DNA of 64,000 nt from Siphlonurus alternatus (GCA_949825025.1 OX463785.1:20771971-20835970); one strand, 5' to 3'; shown: positions 1-12,085, counted from the first letter of the stretch. Numbers and translations are program-made. Notes: generated by a model not told the origin, from the letters alone.

Positions 1-36
1 TTTAGACTTGTCTTTTATAAGTTATTGAAATGTAAG

Positions 37-290
37 CCTTAATTGAAAAATTACGTCTTAAACTCATCTTTCTAATCTTTTTACCTAAAAAATACGTATT
101 ATTTCATTCTTGCTCAAAGTGAGGATGAAATGAAGGCAATATTTCTATAAATTTATGCTCAATAAAATGAAAGAAGACGTAAAATTTAATCTCGTCTCTC
201 GTTTCCTCTCAAATGGTTCAAAATAAGAGGGAAATTAGACGAGGAGAAAGCTTAATAGTGAATAAAATATGAAATTTATTTCAACTCTGG
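37..290 (+). mobile_element. MITE family A, copy 1
   Basis: One of four related elements of about 255-265 bp in this window (others near 5.5, 9.75 and 19.9 kb). Shared landmarks are a terminal segment containing GTTGAAA, an inner ATCCTCACTTTGAGC-like block followed by ATTTCATCC, and a subterminal CTCGTCTAATTTCC-like block. The ends are roughly inverted (GTTGAAATAAATT at one end, AATTGAAAAAT at the other). It has no coding capacity, so it is read as a non-autonomous DNA transposon; the superfamily is not determined. This copy is diverged at its left end. Confidence 0.6.
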
Positions 291-1663
291 AGGATTTAAA
301 CAATCAATCGCAGGAACTGAATATTATTATAATTTTTTTAAAACTCAAATATGTCACTAGATACTAAATACAAACACAGAGGGCCTCAGGATCAAAGCTT
401 TTTTTTTTATGCATTTTTCACTAAATTGAATTTTCTTAAATTATTTTCATATATGGATAACAAACTTTTACCTGATTTATTTATATTATAGAGTATGATA
501 ACTGCAACTCACTCATTCAAGAAAACGTTTATTTGTTTCTTAAAATAAAAATAAAAAAATCGATTGAGCGCAGTATTAAAATTTATAATAATATGATAAT
601 TTAAATTACCATATTATTATTAATGTTGTACCATATAATTTTCCACCAAGCTAAATTCTAGATACTAATATGATGCAACAATTCGTGCTAGATTAAACTT
701 TGTGGAACTTAGAAGAGGGAATTTGGGGTGGCTATGCAGAAACATAAAATCGGTGGTCCGTGCCAAGTGTTTGTTTACATTTCACCATTTTGGTCAAGAG
801 AGTGCAGAATTTGAACAAAGAATTTTATAAATAATTTATATTTATTAACTTACCCACATAAAAACCTTATTCATCTTTTGTAGTGATATCAGAATTCATC
901 TTTGTTATGGTTATTAGTAGCAAAGACTTTACGAGGTCGTATATTTTGTTATTGAGTGGCTACAACGTTGTAAAAGATACGAATGATGGTTTGAAATATA
1001 GGACAGTCAAAGAGGCAATGTTTATATTGGACTCCGCAAAGGGATTGTGAACTGCCCATTTGGGAAATACAGAAAGGGATCTTTCTTTATCTCTCTCTCT
1101 CTCTCTCTCTCTCTCTTGCAAAGAACCAAAAAACCAAAAAACGGACAGGTTTCCATTAAAAGGATATTACTTGTTTTGAAGTTATAAGTCCTTTTTGTTT
1201 TAGCTTAATTGAAAGGAGATATGCTAATATCCGGAATTTATTTTTAGTATAAAGGTTTTGTCAAGCGATGCTCGAAAATAAGGCAGTCAAAAATATATTT
1301 CTATTGATGTAATGAAAACACAGAGAACTCCCTAATACTAAAATAACTAAAATTTGATAATTTAATTCTGAAAAAATTTAGGGAGTTAAAATATATTCAA
1401 ATTATTCATATATAAGAAATAATTAGAGTTCAAGTTATTACATTTAGTTTTATTATATTTTAAATTTTATCACTCAAGTATAAAAAAGGAATTTTTTTTA
1501 AGTTTTAATTTAAATTCATAAAAAAATAATACATAGTACAAATTTTAATATAAATAAATTTATATAAGTAGTTAATATATTTTTATTCATACGTATATTT
1601 TTATGAAATTTGTATAATTTAATATTCTACATAAAACTTATGAAAATTGAATTGCAACACCAA
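291..1663. other. AT-rich noncoding stretch
   Basis: No gene seen. It contains a short (CT)13 tract at 1091-1116 and otherwise AT-rich sequence with stop codons in all frames. Confidence 0.6.
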
Positions 1664-1673
1664 ATTATTATGT

Positions 1674-3629
1674 ATTATTTTATTTTATTTTATTTTATTT
1701 TTCGTTACAATCAGTTTTTTCTAAAATATTTGAAAAAGTTATACAGCCTCAGTTAAATGAATTTAGAAAATCAAACAATTTAATAAGTGAATGTCAACAT
1801 GGCTTTGTTGAAGGTAAATCAACAACAACTGCATGTTTTGATTTCTTAAAACCTCTATATAATAATGTTGAGAGCAATATTCAAAGCCTTGGTTTATTTT
1901 TTGATATGCATAAAGCTTTTGATGCTTTAAATCATGAAATTATTATTACAAAATTAGATAAATTGGGTTGTGAAGAAAATGTTTTAAATTTATTTAGGTC
2001 ATATTTAGCAGAAAGAAAGCAATATGTTGAGATAACTTACAAAGATGAAAATGACATTAATCAAACTGTAAAATCTCCGGAATTAAGTGTAGAGTTGGGG
2101 GTTCCACAAGGTGCGGGACTATCTCCTGATTTATATGGAATTGCAACAGATGATTTAGAAAACAAATTGCCTGGTGTTGTTTTAGTTAAGTATGCTGATG
2201 ATAAAAGTGTAATTATATCGGCAAACAAGCATGAAAATTTAATTGAAAAAGCAAATAGTACAATTGAAAAATTTGAAGCTTGGTGTAATGAAACTAGACT
2301 TATGATTAATCCAAACAAAACTAAATACATGCAATTTCACAGTGATTATAAGGAGCCGGAGAGTAGCTTACTTTTAAAAATTGACAATACAATAATTCAT
2401 CGAACTGAGGACATCAAATTTCTTGGACTAAATATTCAAGAAAACCTAAAATGGAATGTTCACGTTGCTCAGATAAGCAAAAAACTTAATTCTGCAAATT
2501 TTGTACTCTTTTCTGTTAAAAATTCTGTGTCTCTAGAAACGCTGTTAACAATTTACTATGCATATGCTTATCCTCATCTTTCAGCTAATATTATATTTTG
2601 GGGAACCACGGAGAGTAATATTAGAAATGTTTTTGTACTTCAAAAAAGGTCAGTTAGAACAATTAAAAATTTGAAGCCAAGAGAGTCCTGCAAAACCCAT
2701 TTTGTATCTTTGGGGCTGATGACGTTACCTTCTATATATATTTTTAATTGTATTATGTACAAGAGAAAACATCCAAATTTGTATGATGTATTTCATGATG
2801 TTCACCCATATAATACAAGAAACAGTTGTAAAGTTGTTATACCAAACCATAGTAAGTCAAGCACAGAAAAGAGCTCATATTATCAAACAGCTAAATTTTA
2901 TGATCAACTTCCTAGTCTTTTAAGAAATATAAAAAATGAAACCCTTTTTAAGAATTTGTTAAAAAAAGTGTTAGTATGTAAAGAGTATTATGAAGTAAAT
3001 AATTTTTTTAAAAATGAATTTAAAATAACAGAAAAAGATATATTGCGTCACACCTCTAAAAAGAATATAAGTATGTACTCATAATGAATAAATTTACTTG
3101 TTATATAATTTATATTTAAATAAAGGGTCCATTATATGTGTTGTAAATCTGTTACTTGTTTCAGTTTGCTTAAAAGATTGTTGTGTACTTGACGAGACTG
3201 ATTTATCCATGTGACTTTGTTTTTATGTTATAGTATTAAATTTTTGTATTGACATGACTAATGTTGTACTGTGACAAATTTTTTGGTCACTGTATGTACC
3301 ACCTGTGGTCGAATAAATTATTCTATTCTATTCTATTCTATTCTATTCTATTCTATTCTATTCTATTCTATTCTATTCTATTCTATTCTATTCTATTCTA
3401 TTCTATTCTATTCTATTCTATTCTATTCTATTCTATTCTATTCTATTCTATTCTATTCTATTCTATTCTATTCTATTCTATTCTATTCTATTCTATTCTA
3501 TTCTATTCTATTCTATTCTATTCTATTCTATTCTATTCTATTCTATTCTATTCTATTCTATTCTATTCTATTCTATTCTATTCTATTCTATTCTATTCTA
3601 TTCTATTCTATTCTATTCTATTCTATTCT
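1674..3629 (+). mobile_element. 5'-truncated non-LTR retrotransposon (LINE)
   Basis: The element holds a reverse transcriptase fragment, a 3' UTR of about 235 bp and a tail of tandem TTCTA units. It is flanked by the 10-bp direct repeat ATTATTATGT (1664-1673 and 3630-3639), a plausible target-site duplication. The RT frame begins at the position where LINE RTs have the PISL-like motif, so most of ORF2 upstream (including the endonuclease) is missing, as in abortive target-primed reverse transcription. About 28 bp of ATTTT repeats lie between the left duplication and the first RT codon. The open frame suggests a fairly recent insertion. The clade is uncertain (Jockey/CR1-like group). Confidence 0.8.
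1702..3084 (+). CDS. LINE reverse transcriptase, N-terminally truncated
   Basis: The frame is open from about 1702 to the stop at 3082-3084 (460 codons); the first internal ATG is at 1906, but homology starts upstream of it, so no native start is present. RT motif A is FFDMHKAFD (residues 66-74 of the fragment, catalytic Asp 68), followed by the SYLAERKQYV segment, GVPQGAGLSP (133-142) and the catalytic YADD box (164-167). The thumb-side motif IKFLGLNIQENLKW and a C-terminal region with VLQKRSVRTI and YNTRN follow, as in Jockey/CR1-type LINE ORF2 proteins. No frameshift or stop interrupts the domain. Without endonuclease and 5' end it cannot mobilise itself. RT identity is certain; the clade is not. 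Confidence 0.88.
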   Translation, partial: SLQSVFSKIFEKVIQPQLNEFRKSNNLISECQHGFVEGKSTTTACFDFLKPLYNNVESNIQSLGLFFDMHKAFDALNHEIIITKLDKLGCEENVLNLFRSYLAERKQYVEITYKDENDINQTVKSPELSVELGVPQGAGLSPDLYGIATDDLENKLPGVVLVKYADDKSVIISANKHENLIEKANSTIEKFEAWCNETRLMINPNKTKYMQFHSDYKEPESSLLLKIDNTIIHRTEDIKFLGLNIQENLKWNVHVAQISKKLNSANFVLFSVKNSVSLETLLTIYYAYAYPHLSANIIFWGTTESNIRNVFVLQKRSVRTIKNLKPRESCKTHFVSLGLMTLPSIYIFNCIMYKRKHPNLYDVFHDVHPYNTRNSCKVVIPNHSKSSTEKSSYYQTAKFYDQLPSLLRNIKNETLFKNLLKKVLVCKEYYEVNNFFKNEFKITEKDILRHTSKKNISMYS

Positions 3630-3632
3630 ATT
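3322..3632 (+). repeat. Pentanucleotide (TTCTA)n tail of the LINE
   Basis: About 310 bp of nearly perfect TTCTA units directly follow GTCGAATAAA, the apparent 3' end of the LINE. LINEs of this type end in short simple-repeat tails; this one is unusually long and uniform. Open frames of 124-133 codons across it are artefacts of the 5-bp period. Confidence 0.95.
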
Positions 3633-3639
3633 ATTATGT

Positions 3640-5502
3640 TTATAGAAAAGATTCGCACGTGATTGACGTGAATCGATTAATTGGTCTATAAAATCCCACT
3701 TAATTGAAAACAGTCAAGGCTGACAATACTTGCATAACGAAAAATAAGGATTATGAAAGATACAAATATATAAAACCAATTAGCAATAATGATAAAATAA
3801 CATTCGTCCTAAGGTTGATTCCCCCAGGCCCCAGCCCGGTAAAATGATCTTTAGTGACACGGGGCATGCGCTCTCCTCCCTCGCCGGTCCTCCGTCAGAT
3901 CGTCAGTGAGGGTCGAGAGGTGGCGGCGTTCACATCGCTACGGTCCACAGGGATACTTGGCACCAACACAGTAAGTGAGGATGTACAGTGTAAATATTCG
4001 GGGTAGAATCTGAAGAGCTGGTGAAACCCAACGTCATATAGCCTTGTCATTCAGACATAATATATTTTAATAAAATATTAATTTATTCTTCCTGAAAGCT
4101 ACTTGCTTCGTTTATTGCAATGTTCCATGCAGGTAAACATTATTATACACATCAATCTGTTCCTTGTATAAAAATCCGGTCCCGTATAATTTGGAATACC
4201 TGCTACATCATATAGAATACATAAAGTCTATCATCGTAATTTTCCTAATTATCCAACTGCATGGATTAAGATATAGTTAATTAAGGAGCAGCTGGTATAA
4301 AGCAGTAGATATTTTTTATGTGAAATGTTGAAAATTCGAAGTTGATATTTCTGTGTGTCATAACTGCTTACTTTTATTTCCTTCTGGTATTTTAAAATTT
4401 TTCACTTTTTTATAGTGTGAATAAAAACTAATAACTGGCACAGAATAGATAATAAAAATCATATGGGTGGAAATATAGAATTTATTTTAATCATAATAAA
4501 ATACAAACATTTGCAGTATTTCTGTTCCTTTTGAACAAAATTTAGAGCTATTCCTACGCTAAATATTTAACTTGTTACAGTATTTAGAAATAAATATATA
4601 TATATTTTACTATTTAAAGCTAGATATACCGTTAAAGTCCCTTTATTATATAACACAATATAACAAATTATACGTATATACTTATACGTTGCTGCAAACT
4701 TCTTACAAAACTTTTGTTCATTGCGATTTGGTTTCTCATGACGTCACATACTTTTAAGTTTGATCTTATTCTTATTATTTATATGTGTCATATATATTGG
4801 CTCTAAGTTATTTTAATTAAATTTCATTTTCATTTCAGTTTATATTAAACAAGGAAACATAGCAGGCTATAAAATATAATAGACATTTAACTTGTCTTAA
4901 GCTTTGGATTTAATGACAACATTGAACTGTAAAAGTTGTTGCTGATAATGTTTAAAGATCTCAGAATAAAGGTTTGATATCTTGAATAGTAACTCATGGT
5001 AAAAATTTATATATAAAGTAATTTTATTTTACTGGTGTGTAAAAGTGTCTATATTATTTTATAAACAGTTGAAACACATTTTTAGGTTTAAATTTAAATT
5101 GTTTTGTATAATTTATTTCTATTTTCATTGTATACTTACTTTTTACGAGTTACGCGTTTTTATTTTATTGTTTGACTTCAATATATTTAAAATAGCATAG
5201 AGTTGTAATTTTTTACCCTCGTTTTTTTATCTCCAGAAGCGTCAAAATGAAACAATATCTTTTTTCTACCGTATGTATTTCATGTAAAATATTATAATAA
5301 TTTTTGAGCTGAAAGCAATTTTTTTTTAATAAGATCTTGAAAATAAAAATGCAAGCTTGACAAGCTATCAGAAATTTTGAGATAAAATGTTTCTCTCAGA
5401 AAGCAAAAGAGAGTGAAAATATGACTTTCTCTTTGTCTTATATATGTAAAAAATATAATTATATTATTGCTCCACCCTTTTCCATTCATTAATTAAACGT
5501 AA
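3640..5502. other. Noncoding stretch with one GC-rich spot
   Basis: Apart from the GC-rich spot at about 3815-3970 (see the candidate promoter) the stretch is AT-rich and no gene is seen. Short frames (for example 4572-4757) have no recognisable composition or motif. Confidence 0.55.
3903..3976 (+). promoter_or_regulatory. Candidate distal promoter and 5' noncoding exon
   Basis: A GC-rich spot of about 150 bp stands out from AT-rich flanks. It contains TCAGT at 3903-3907, an arthropod initiator core (A at 3905 as +1). The +28 to +32 position reads ACATC, a four-of-five match to the DPE consensus. It is followed by a consensus splice donor GTAAGT at 3971. This would make a 66-nt 5' noncoding exon on the + strand. 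The nearest gene downstream is the K2P channel, about 27.7 kb away, but no link is shown. The feature is inferred from motifs only. Confidence 0.25.
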
Positions 5503-5761
5503 CCCAAGTTGAAATAAATTTCACCTTTCACAATTAAGCTCTTTCCTCGTCTAATTTCCTCCTGTTTTGCACTATATTTTAGAAGATAAAAGAGGAAAAA
5601 AGACGAGATTACGTCTTCTTTCCTCTTATAAAATGTTAGAAATATTGTCTTCATTTCATCCTCACTTTTAGCGAAGAGGATATAAGATGTGTTTCAGAGG
5701 TAATGATATTAGGTTTAAACGTGTAGAGGATGAGTTGAAGACATAATGGTCTCAACTAGAG
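5503..5761 (-). mobile_element. MITE family A, copy 2
   Basis: Reverse-oriented relative to copy 1. It starts CCCAAGTTGAAATAAATTTC and ends near GTCTCAACTAG, with the shared inner block CTTCATTTCATCCTCACTTT. It has no coding capacity. Confidence 0.7.
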
Positions 5762-6600
5762 GAAAAGTAAAAGCACTAAAAAACCACTAAACACAAATAT
5801 CACATTTTGATAATTGCTTTAATGAACTTCTGTGTATAAATTTCCATTCATGTATGAAGCGTTTGTTAATTGTGCCTTAAAGCGATACATAAGATTTAAT
5901 CTTCTCAAAGTCTTACAACTTAATAATTATGTAAGGAATTGAGATTAAAATATATTTAGTACAGAGTACAGGATTAGCTTTTAATGTTTTCTGTAAAAAA
6001 ATTAAAATCTTTTACGTATTATATTAAATTGTATTGATTTAATGAAAGAAAATTACGTTGCGAACAAGAATTACCTTAATGAAATATTCTGCTATATGGT
6101 ATTTAAATTCAACTGAATATCAATTTCTAAAAATTATTGTATAAAATTATAAAAAAGGTAATTTTTATTTTTCTACTATATACCCACGTATGTTTTCAAA
6201 TTTATTTTAACAAAATATGTACCACTTTTTACTTCAAATGAATTTTTAACGAAGTACACTAGCTTGATTGAGCTACCCTTTTTAAAAGTGTAATTATATA
6301 GAACATTCATTTCACTTTCTATATCGATTTGAACATTTTGTATAATATTACGTTGAAATTAACTTTTTTATTTCTGTAGCAATCTGAGTAAATTTATTTT
6401 ACATAATTCTCTCTTTCTTTCTGTACTTCGAATTGACTGTCAAGTATGCATACTTCACTAACTTTAAATATAAAGTAATACTAACAGGAAGTACAGAATT
6501 ATTCAAGTGAAATATATAGAATGTCGCAGCTCCATGAATTTTTACCTTGAATGAACGGAACTTCAAAAGTTGTATTTTAATGTACAGTCATATTAATTAT
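5762..6600. other. AT-rich noncoding stretch
   Basis: No gene, RNA or clear repeat seen. Confidence 0.55.
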
Positions 6601-6780
6601 ATATTCCTTCTGGAAGTACCGGAAATGAGAGGTTTTTGGTCTTCCAATTCGTAATTTCATGTTGAAATTTTGTCTACAGGTTCGTAAGAAGAGTACTAAC
6701 ATGTTTGTAAATTTTCAAGACTCAGAGATGAACAAGACGACTAGAAACCTCTCACTTCCGGCTACTTCCGGTATGAATAT
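6601..6780. mobile_element. MITE family C, copy 1 (TIR with CCGGAAGT)
   Basis: A 180-bp element with terminal inverted repeats of about 35 bp: the left starts ATATTCCTTCTGGAAGTACC and the right ends GGCTACTTCCGGTATGAATAT-like sequence. A second complete copy lies at 15708 and a fragment at about 40995. It has no coding capacity and is read as a non-autonomous DNA transposon. Confidence 0.8.
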
Positions 6781-8704
6781 TACATAAATTTAACTGTAGG
6801 TACAGATGCTACTTAAATTTTTAATAATTTAGATTTTAATTAAACAATATAAAATTTTTATTATTTTATGGCACTCATGACATGCGAGATTAAAAACGAG
6901 CGTTTTTTTTATAGTTTTTTTCGGCACTTAAATTTCTTAAATGTATGGTGGACTTGGGTAATAAAATTTTAATGCCGCGTCAACAAGTCCAGGATATAAA
7001 AAAAACTCACCTCAACATTATACTGAATACCAGGCTAAGGTAAACTATCGAGAACAAATTTACTTCACATATTGATTTCAACTAAAATTGTAGATAGATG
7101 ACGCTTTGAAATAAGCTTGAATACAAATTTTAATATTATTGGATATATATTTTTTATAAAAACATGATGACAATTCATGTCAACGGTGAAAAGTCATTAC
7201 TTTTTTATTATTATTGCAATCTATATATCCAAGCATAGAGAATGTAGTAATATTTGTATACAGAACCATCATATAAAATAAATAATATATTATACTACTA
7301 CTATATGTTTTCATCGGTTGTTAAACATGACCATATTATATCATGTGTGTTTATTTAGTTTATGTATATATACCTTCATAAATAACATAGGTCATTGTTG
7401 TTAACATTTATGTTCAGTAAAATGTATACCTCGTATCATTTGAAACGTTACCCATAGAGAATTGCTTGCATTAGAGTTCCTGTTGACAATGAGATTTGCA
7501 AATTTTGGAGAAGTAAGAATTAAAAATTCCAATAAAAAATTGGAAAAAACAGAAATGGAACTCCCATGTTAAATTAATCAACATTAAAAATTCATAACCT
7601 AAAAACTAGATCAAATTTGTACACCTGCTGATATTTTAGCTACTGATAAGGGATTGTAGAGAAGAACATTTAAAAAAAAAATCATAATTTTCATGTATAG
7701 GATTATTTTTAACATTGGGCGCGTTACCTTATCAAAAAAGGCTGGAACGTTCAAGGACTTCAAAATATCGTGTGACTTCATGTTAACCCTTCCTAGTATA
7801 ATTTCCTTTTCCCTTTTATATTTTAACTTTATTTTCTACCTTTCCAAGATTCTCAATTAGATTATTAACAGCATCCTCACCGCATCTCACATATTCAAAC
7901 TTGCCCAATTATTAGCCCGTGCTCTTGTGTCTTTGGGAATCAACGCTTGAGTCTGTAACATATTTAATTTTTTTTTCTTTTTTTAGCTCGGCGTTCCATT
8001 ACGAATGAAATATGAACGAGAGTGTGAAAGTTGATATAACGAAGGTATGCACAATGATTTACAAGTAGTAGCAGATTTCCCTTTTCATATGTATGAACAT
8101 AATATTATTGAATTAAATTAATAAAAGTAAATAAAAACTCAATGCGTAACGAAACCAAACCACTATGGAACCAGCACAGTGTGATTTTTACACCAACTAT
8201 ATTTTGATAACTAATGTAAATTATATATTTTTTAATTTTATATTATATTATTATTTCTGCTCAAAATATATAGCATTTAAAATTAATTGAAAAATGTAAT
8301 TTATTATTTATTTTAAAACAAAATTTACTCTATTTTGTAAATCATAAAAAAATATATATATATATATTTTGATTTTTTTAATTACATTTAATATTTAATG
8401 TTAATAAATGTAAATTTAAATAATTTTTTCCTTCTAATATTTATAATTAATTAAATCTTATGTATGTGATGCAATAAACTGCTAATAGCCGAAGAAGGTT
8501 GTATCTCAGCCTGTCTCAAGTTTATTTTGTTTTAAAGATGATAGAGCAAGGAGTTATGTATTCAGACTTAAATTATGCTAGCAAATATATTAAAGATTTA
8601 TCACACAAAATTTAATCAAAATTCCAAGCCTTCAAATAAGCCCTGATGCAGCACAGGCAAGTTGAAGTTTTCAAGTTCAGTTTTGTGTTGAACAAGTTGC
8701 CTAA
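6781..8704. other. AT-rich noncoding stretch
   Basis: No gene seen; only A/T runs and short stop-bounded frames. Confidence 0.55.
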
Positions 8705-8810
8705 CCTCACGGCGAGGTAATATTCCCACTTGCAGCCTTGTTAATCGCAATGCCCTGTGTTATTTTTACGGAGTAAGGTGAAAGGAAAATTTTCCGAGGC
8801 GAAGATTGTA
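8705..8810. mobile_element. Foldback MITE family B, copy 1 (degenerate)
   Basis: It carries CCCACTTGCAGCCTTGTTAA, the family centre CCCTGTGTTATT and a right arm AAAATTTTCCGAGGCGAAGA. Part of the right arm is deleted, so the palindrome is broken. Complete relatives are at 24532, 29406, 45078 and 51737. Confidence 0.6.
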
Positions 8811-9748
8811 TCTTGATAGAACAATTCACTTCTCAAAAAGGCGGACTTACAAGGACGATTTTCCGTACGCACCGTGGCAAAAATAGTGCGTACTTGATAT
8901 AACTTCCACCAATTAAAAATATCATTGAAATTCTTTGTCACGAATTTATTCATAGCATAGGATTTCACAGCTTAATATTGCGTCAAAATTACGTCAGATT
9001 CAAGACTGTCATTTATAATAATGTGAAATCACCTTACAATAATGAATATCGAAGAAAATACAGAAGGATGGTATATAATTTTATTGAGCGTTTGGTCTAC
9101 ATTCGGTTCATTCATTGTAAAATTCAATCCATTTTATTATCTAGGACACAGATATTTCTTACTATTGATCAAGTAAAGAAGCAGACTTGAATTACTGCGA
9201 TATTCCGCTTGTTAAAACATGCATGTAGACAAACGTTGTTAATAATAGAGCGGGAGAAGAGAGCGCATAACGAACCTTCTCTAACGTGCACTGTTCTTCA
9301 ATAATTTAGAAGTAGCCTGGCCAGTAATACTTGTTACCTGTATACCTGCTGCCACGGGGAGTTGGAATTCAAGAGGCTGGTAAATTTACGTGTTATTTTT
9401 CCTGGAATAGTAATAAAAAGAAACGTTTTTGTAATTCAATTTAACTGAAACAGCCATATAAAAATGTCCTATGAGAATATTAGTACGTTTTACTAAACAT
9501 GTTTTTTTTTAGGCCATTTGCTCTAGCTTTTTGTATTATTTCTAATAAGTACATACCACAGGTAAAAAAACAAAGTAATTGGTTTTACTATTGAAATTAA
9601 TATGAAGGAAAGTGTATATGATATATTAGTGCTTCAATTATTATGTAAATAGTAATGATTTCCACAGCCCAAAGCCTAGTATATAGGCTAACTTAAGTAT
9701 CATTAACTAAATTTAATTTTCTATTTGATGTAGAATTTTTAAATCATA
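8811..9748. other. AT-rich noncoding stretch
   Basis: No recognisable gene; frames of 61-75 codons here have no supporting motif. Confidence 0.5.
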
Positions 9749-10003
9749 CCCTAGTTGAAAAATAGCGTCTTCAACTCATCCTTTACAAGTCTAAACCTAA
9801 TCTTTTTACCCTCTAAAACACATCATATTTCCTCTTCGTTCAAAGTGGGGATGAAATGGGGAATATATTTCTTATATTTTATGCTGAATAAGAGGAAAAC
9901 ATACGTAATCCTTTTTTTTTTCTTACGTGGTTCAAAATGAGAGGAAATTAGACAAGAAAAGAGCTTAGTAGCGAATAAAAGATGAAATTTATTTCAACTC
10001 GGG
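9749..10003 (+). mobile_element. MITE family A, copy 3
   Basis: Starts CCCTAGTTGAAAAATAGCGT and ends ATTTATTTCAACTCGGG. The two ends are inverted, and the inner ATCCTTT..CTAATCTTTTTACC and CAAAGTGGGGATGAAATG blocks match copies 1, 2 and 4. It has no coding capacity. Confidence 0.75.
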
Positions 10004-10764
10004 TTGGAAATTATATGTTTAAGTGATGCATTCCGAGTGTTTTTTTTTGTTTTTGTTTTTAGGTATGTTCACTTTGAGTATTTTTCTGCTTCTGAACTGT
10101 AAGGGAAATGAGATTGTCTCAGAGACTTCATTATGATTAAAGTAAACATGTAGAAACATGTTCTTAACACTTTAATTTAAAATTTAAATTAAGGTGACGA
10201 AATGAACTATTTCTGACACACATAATTATAATTTAAATTATAATTGAAATATTCTTGATACAATTATTTTGCTGATAGTTTTAATTTGTATCATAAGAAT
10301 TTCAATTTCCTGTAGATTTAAATTGAATTGGAAAATCTTTTACGTAAGAATTCTAGAAATTCTTTTGAAACATTAAAAAAAAAAGTCTTGTATATAAATA
10401 GCTTAAGAAGAGCAGATAGAGTTAATGAAACTTGTAAGTAAATTGTACAAACAGCTTTTAATTTAGATTGATTTGAAAATATCTCCTTTCATGTAGGCAA
10501 CCAAATGAACTCTCAAGTTAAGCAAACAACATAACTTACAGGCGGAGAAAAACAAAATGGTGGCTATAAACAGTACATAGTTTCACAGAATATTTATTTT
10601 ATTTTTTATTATACCATACAATTTTCCTGGATATTTTCAGTATCAATTTTGACATTTAATTAAATACTAAAATTTCTATTTAAAATTTAGTATTTTTTTT
10701 TTTTTAATTAAATCTTAAATATTTTTGAATATACCTGCACAGTATTATCTTCATTTCATACAGT
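10004..10764. other. AT-rich noncoding stretch
   Basis: Nothing recognisable. Confidence 0.5.
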
Positions 10765-10772
10765 CTCAGAAA

Positions 10773-10939
10773 CAGGCTTGGACTGGCAAGCTAGGGGCCA
10801 GTCAGAGCCATATAGGCATTACAGGCAGCAGGGGTCATTTTTTTAGGGAGTTTGAGGTCACTTTTCCTATGCTCCTGTGATAAAATCTGAGGGACTAGTC
10901 AGGGATCCCTGACCGAGCCTTATGGCCAGTCCGAGCCTG
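10773..10939. mobile_element. hAT-type MITE with 8-bp target duplication
   Basis: A 167-bp element with terminal inverted repeats CAGGCTTGGACTGGC and GCCAGTCCGAGCCTG, flanked on both sides by the identical octamer CTCAGAAA (10765-10772 and 10940-10947). An 8-bp duplication and a TIR beginning CAGG are characteristic of the hAT superfamily. There is no coding sequence, so it would need a transposase in trans. The inner sequence is GC-richer than its surroundings. Confidence 0.88.
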
Positions 10940-11179
10940 CTCAGAAACAAAGAACCTCTAAGTTCTTCAAAAGCTGGTGTTCAGTATAATGATTGTGTTC
11001 AATGAGACTCCAGAGTCGTCAACAGTCGGTCAACAGTCTAACGAGATTCTCCTGGGAGGTTTGCAATGTCATGGAACAGAATGGAGGAAATGTAAAGAAA
11101 TTACCGCCGGGACTTGAAGCTCTGACGTCACATCCTAGCGTGACAATAGCAGAATATCACAACAATCGCAAACTGGGTC

Positions 11180-11462
11180 TTAAGCTGGTATTACATGGTA
11201 CAATTTTTCTAATTATTTATTAAAAAATTTACAATAAATTGTGAACTTCATTTGTTTGTATGGAGATGACATTTTCTTGTGATGAAAAATTGTTTGTAAA
11301 ATTGTGTCGTGTAAGCCTATAATAACCGGTATTACACGTACAATACAAATTTTCGAATTATTGTATATAATTTTTCCTTACAAGTAAATTTCAACTCCAT
11401 TTGTTTGTATGGGGCTGAAATTTTCTTGTTAGCCAAAATTGTATCGTGTAATACAGGCTTAA
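11180..11462. mobile_element. Two tandem copies of a short TIR element (family J)
   Basis: The outer ends are inverted: TTAAGCTGGTATTACATGGT at the left and a right end whose complement reads TTAAGCCTGTATTACACGAT. The stretch consists of two related halves of about 135 bp (11180-11318 and 11328-11462), each running from a GGTATTACA.GTACAAT start through CATTTGTTTGTATGG to TCGTGTAA. A diverged partial copy lies at 38943. It is noncoding; the superfamily is unknown. Confidence 0.65.
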
Positions 11463-12081
11463 TGCAGAATTTTACATTTATTCCTATCTTTTTTCAGGAG
11501 GTATGCATACATTGAAAGTAAACGAACTTTTGTATAGCGGAAATAATCGTTTTACTACTGCATTTGCAGTTTCATCAAATCAGATAATATTAATGCTATC
11601 CCGTGGAGTACTGAACTTTAATTTTTTTTTTAATTAAATTTATGTAAATTTGTATATTGTTATATAATCATGTAGTCATACAAAAATGCATTTTTTTTAT
11701 TATTATTCTAAAGTAGATTTCGGTTAAAGTTTTAAAATGATAATTTGTTTAAATTTGTAATGAAACTCCCTAATCCAAACAAACATAGTGAAAATTTCAC
11801 AGCTGTGAAAAGTTATTTTAATTCCTCATCAGCTGGGATGCTGTTAAGATTTCTGGACCATCACATGTTGATCTGGACTGCAGACAGTAAGGAGAAGATA
11901 AGGGTCAGAAAAATTGATGGACAGTTCATTTGTTAACGATCTTCTTTCCTTCTGTTTATTTTATTTATTTTTATTTTCATTCCTGGTTTATAGATTACTG
12001 TTTGTAGAACTCTTTTTTATAACTCACACTTCTGTTTAATTAGACACCTAACTCAATGGATTCATTTTTTTACAAGTGAAA

Positions 12082-12085
<4 letters not shown>
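11463..12085. other. AT-rich noncoding stretch
   Basis: Nothing recognisable; the 63-codon frame at 11745 has no support. Confidence 0.5.

Noticed and set aside
3261..3662. Open frames of 124-133 codons with Leu-Phe-Tyr-Ser-Ile repeats
   Set aside because: They are translations of the TTCTA tandem repeat; a 5-bp unit without stops opens all frames.
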